A stretch of 8,689 bases of DNA. Origin: Campylobacterota bacterium (GTDB lineage Bacteria > Campylobacterota > Campylobacteria > Campylobacterales > Sulfurovaceae). Below the pieces are notes generated by a model, which saw nothing but the letters and a program-made list of their open reading frames with translations, ran no database searches and was not told the DNA's origin. The stretch's first letter is position 1, and every line of letters starts with the position of its first letter. The stretch spans positions 1-8,689 of the forward strand of contig WFMX01000206.1 in the NCBI GenBank assembly GCA_015488875.1. Direction: 5' to 3'. The position numbers and the translations under genes are program-made. Of this stretch, positions 7,612 through 8,689 are shown piece after piece.

Positions 7612-8238
7612 ATGAGAAGAATAAAAGTTTCGCTATTAGCTTTATTGATGATGAGTAGCTATAGTATGGCTGGTCAACCTGTGAATGCATCTGCTCAGGT
7701 TGCAGATGTGACATATCTAGATCCTATACCTGGTGGCGTAGAGGAAGAATCTTCGGAGAGTAGCGAGGGATTTTATCTGGGACTAGCATATAGTACTCTA
7801 GGTATAGATTTTGAGGGTATAGACTACATATATCTAAACGACTATGGCGACTCTAGCTCTGTCATGGGGCAGATGGGATATAAATTTAACCCATATATAT
7901 CTGTAGAGGGTAGATATTGGAGCGGTGAAGGCTCTTTCGATGCATGGGGTCTTTATGCCAAACCATCTATCCCTCTCGGTGATATTTTCAGTCTATATGG
8001 TATCATTGGATATGGTAATGTCGGCATCGACTTGGCAGAAGATGCTGTAGTTGTAGGCGATGAGGGTCATTACAATGTATTAGACGAATCCACACTGCAG
8101 TGGGGTCTCGGTCTCTCAGTTTCATTTGCAGATAATTTTGCTATATTTGCAGACTATGTAGAGATATACAATGACCAACTAGATGTCATAGACTGGTCAC
8201 TAGACACCATCAATGTCGGAGCTACTGTTACTTTTTGA
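7612..8238 (+). CDS. Small outer-membrane beta-barrel protein (OMP_b-brl / porin-like family)
   Basis: This 208-aa protein begins with a clear signal peptide: Arg2, Arg3 and Lys5, a Leu/Ala/Met core, and a cleavage site after Ser18-Met19-Ala20. A short acidic, Ser/Glu-rich stretch (about 43-52) follows. From about 53 onward the sequence alternates aromatic/hydrophobic and polar residues in strands of 8-12 residues (for example around FYLGLAYSTLG, the GYKFNPYISVEGRYW segment and the FAIFADYVEIY segment), separated by Asp/Gly-rich turns. It ends TVTF. The C-terminal Phe after alternating residues is the usual BamA insertion signal. The size fits an eight-stranded barrel of the OmpA/OmpX-like class without a periplasmic domain. 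The role (adhesion, envelope stability or small pore) cannot be assigned. It is monocistronic in this view, divergent from ispA, with SD AAGGGGA just upstream of ATG. The many Asp/Glu residues give a strongly acidic protein. Confidence 0.85.
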   Translation: MRRIKVSLLALLMMSSYSMAGQPVNASAQVADVTYLDPIPGGVEEESSESSEGFYLGLAYSTLGIDFEGIDYIYLNDYGDSSSVMGQMGYKFNPYISVEGRYWSGEGSFDAWGLYAKPSIPLGDIFSLYGIIGYGNVGIDLAEDAVVVGDEGHYNVLDESTLQWGLGLSVSFADNFAIFADYVEIYNDQLDVIDWSLDTINVGATVTF

Positions 8239-8306
8239 TGTATTGAGGCTGAAGAGAGCATAAGGGGAGGGTGACGACCATGCCAATGAGTTAAGCTTTT
8301 TTGGAC

Positions 8307-8325
8307 GAGATGACTTCAGCCTCTC
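8307..8325 (-). repeat. TGAA-loop hairpin, copy 2 (minus orientation)
   Basis: Read on the minus strand: stem GAGA + GGC, loop TGAA, GTC, one bulged A, TCTC. The lower stem differs from copy 1 by two compensated pairs, and the upper stem contains one G-T wobble. Confidence 0.55.
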
Positions 8326-8331
8326 TTAAAT

Positions 8332-8463
8332 TTACGGAGCTGAAGCACCGTCTCTAATTTGTACACTATCCTGATTGGTAAAGATAGGTAAGCAATGCAA
8401 TATTGTACAAGTTAAAAAATGTGGATGTGTTGGTTCATATACTTTATATCTACTTCGTCCCAT
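8332..8463 (-). pseudogene. RAYT (REP-associated tyrosine transposase, Y1_Tnp) N-terminal fragment
   Basis: From the ATG at 8461-8463 the minus strand encodes MGRSRYKVYEP, then THPHFLTCTI, then LPIFTNQDSVQI, which I recognise as the N terminus of COG1943/Y1_Tnp transposases (family pattern about YKxYEPxxPHFLTCTvvxWxPvF, from memory). Cys replaces the usual Trp in the segment LHCLPIF. Similarity ends at codon 36 (8356); the next residues RDGASAP are read from a hairpin repeat before a TAA at 8332-8334. Full-length members are roughly 150-250 aa and carry a HUH motif and a catalytic Tyr further on. None of this is present, so the protein is inactive. The open frame continues upstream to an ATG at 8637, but that part only translates palindromic repeats and is not believed to be coding. 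No convincing ribosome binding site precedes 8463. The downstream break coincides with hairpin 8334-8351, suggesting recombination or deletion at repeats. Confidence 0.72.
8334..8351 (+). repeat. TGAA-loop hairpin, copy 3 (degenerate)
   Basis: The stem is ACGG, mismatch A, GC, loop TGAA, GC, mismatch A, CCGT. The loop and stem architecture match the other copies, but the upper stem is one pair shorter. It sits at the point where the transposase similarity stops. Confidence 0.45.
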
Positions 8464-8525
8464 TTTTAAGTATAGCATCTTTTTGGTTAAAGGATATTTT
8501 TTTGCTATTGTGACTCCAATAGGCA

Positions 8526-8547
8526 TTCCACAGCTCCAGCTGTGGAA
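8526..8547. repeat. Strong REP-like palindrome upstream of the RAYT fragment
   Basis: The arms TTCCACAGCT (8526-8535) and AGCTGTGGAA (8538-8547) are perfect complements around CC, followed by CGAG. The design recalls the widespread palindrome with arms TTCCCACGCT/AGCGTGGGAA followed by CGAG that accompanies RAYT genes in other proteobacteria (from memory). It lies 63 bp upstream of the transposase start, where RAYT-associated REPs are expected. No T-run follows, so it is not an obvious terminator. Confidence 0.6.
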
Positions 8548-8570
8548 CGAGTAAACTGCAATTGCAAGAG

Positions 8571-8589
8571 ACGAGGCTGAAGCCATCGT
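8571..8589 (+). repeat. TGAA-loop hairpin, copy 1 (plus orientation)
   Basis: The stem is ACGA + GGC, loop TGAA, GCC, a bulged A, TCGT. It is the best-formed of the three related hairpins and the right-hand inverted copy bracketing the transposase remnant. Confidence 0.55.
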
Positions 8590-8670
8590 GTCCGATGAGT
8601 TTTGCAAGAACTTTATTGACTTTATGTATAAGACCAATGTCCTCTAAATATATCCAGTACCACTATTTTA

Positions 8671-8679
8671 TGCTATAAT
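8671..8679 (+). promoter_or_regulatory. Putative extended -10 promoter reading out of the window
   Basis: TGCTATAAT combines a consensus -10 hexamer (8674-8679) with TG one base upstream, the same form as at 1584-1592. It probably drives a plus-strand gene that begins past the window edge; that gene is not visible. Confidence 0.45.
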
Positions 8680-8689
8680 AAAACAAAAA

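Larger units (their letters stand above)
8303..8593 (-). mobile_element. Remnant RAYT / REP-like unit bracketed by 21-bp inverted repeats
   Basis: Copies of a 21-nt sequence beginning GAGGCTGAAG lie at 8573-8593 (plus) and 8303-8323 (minus) and agree at 18 of 21 positions by eye. Between them are the 5' end of a RAYT-like transposase gene and a strong palindrome located upstream of its start codon. RAYT genes are typically flanked by REP-type hairpins, often in inverted orientation, so the whole looks like a collapsed, non-autonomous derivative of a RAYT unit. The boundaries are inferred from the repeats only; no target duplication is expected for HUH/Y1 enzymes and none was seen. Confidence 0.55.
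8239..8689. other. Intergenic accessory region with no intact gene
   Basis: These 451 bp contain a decayed RAYT-type transposase fragment (minus strand, 8356-8463), one long palindrome (8526-8547), three TGAA-loop hairpins (8307-8325, 8334-8351, 8571-8589), a palindrome TGCAATTGCA (8557-8566) and a promoter-like sequence at the right edge. No tRNA or other RNA gene was recognised. Any small RNA expressed here would be hypothetical. Confidence 0.7.

Noticed and set aside
8245..8593. CRISPR array
   Set aside because: Repeats are in mixed orientation, unequally spaced and degenerate, and they form hairpins linked to a transposase fragment. There are no regular spacers and no cas genes.
8464..8637. 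Minus-strand open frame extending the transposase fragment upstream to an ATG at 8637
   Set aside because: This part only translates the palindromes and hairpin repeats. Similarity to RAYT proteins starts at the Met encoded at 8461-8463.

Overview
The window looks like chromosomal DNA from a Campylobacterota bacterium (Sulfurovum/Sulfurimonas-like). The grounds are the AT-rich, ATA/AGA-rich codon use, extended -10 promoters without clear -35 boxes, and an ispA-tkt pair of the kind I recall from this phylum. Taxonomy is inferred from these traits, not from a search.

Layout, left to right. An AT-rich leader (1-136) carries a likely promoter for a two-gene plus-strand operon: a secreted cysteine-rich protein of unknown function (137-817) and, 2 nt later, a canonical OmpR/PhoB-type response regulator (820-1503). 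A hairpin terminator follows, and no histidine kinase is in view. Next, with its own extended -10 promoter, is a 951-aa exported protein (1633-4488). It combines an N-terminal WD40 propeller region, a linker typical of WD40-caspase proteins, an Ig-like segment and a C-terminal caspase-like (C14) protease domain with His791/Cys840 and an embedded EF-hand-type calcium loop.

Convergent to it, on the minus strand, is the housekeeping operon ispA (7367-6516, farnesyl diphosphate synthase) followed by tkt (6509-4533, transketolase). The tkt ribosome binding site lies inside the last two sense codons of ispA, so the two are probably translationally coupled. Diverging from ispA is a small outer-membrane beta-barrel protein (7612-8238).

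The right end (8239-8689) has no intact gene. It holds a decayed RAYT-type (REP-associated tyrosine transposase, Y1_Tnp) unit: about 36 N-terminal codons of the transposase on the minus strand, a strong palindrome upstream of its start, and three small TGAA-loop hairpins. Two of these hairpins are inverted copies that bracket the remnant, and their stems differ by compensatory changes. A promoter-like extended -10 at 8671-8679 points out of the window.

The points most worth following are the exported WD40-caspase with its calcium loop, the kinase-less response regulator coupled to a secreted Cys-rich protein, and the RAYT/REP-like remnant with covarying hairpins.
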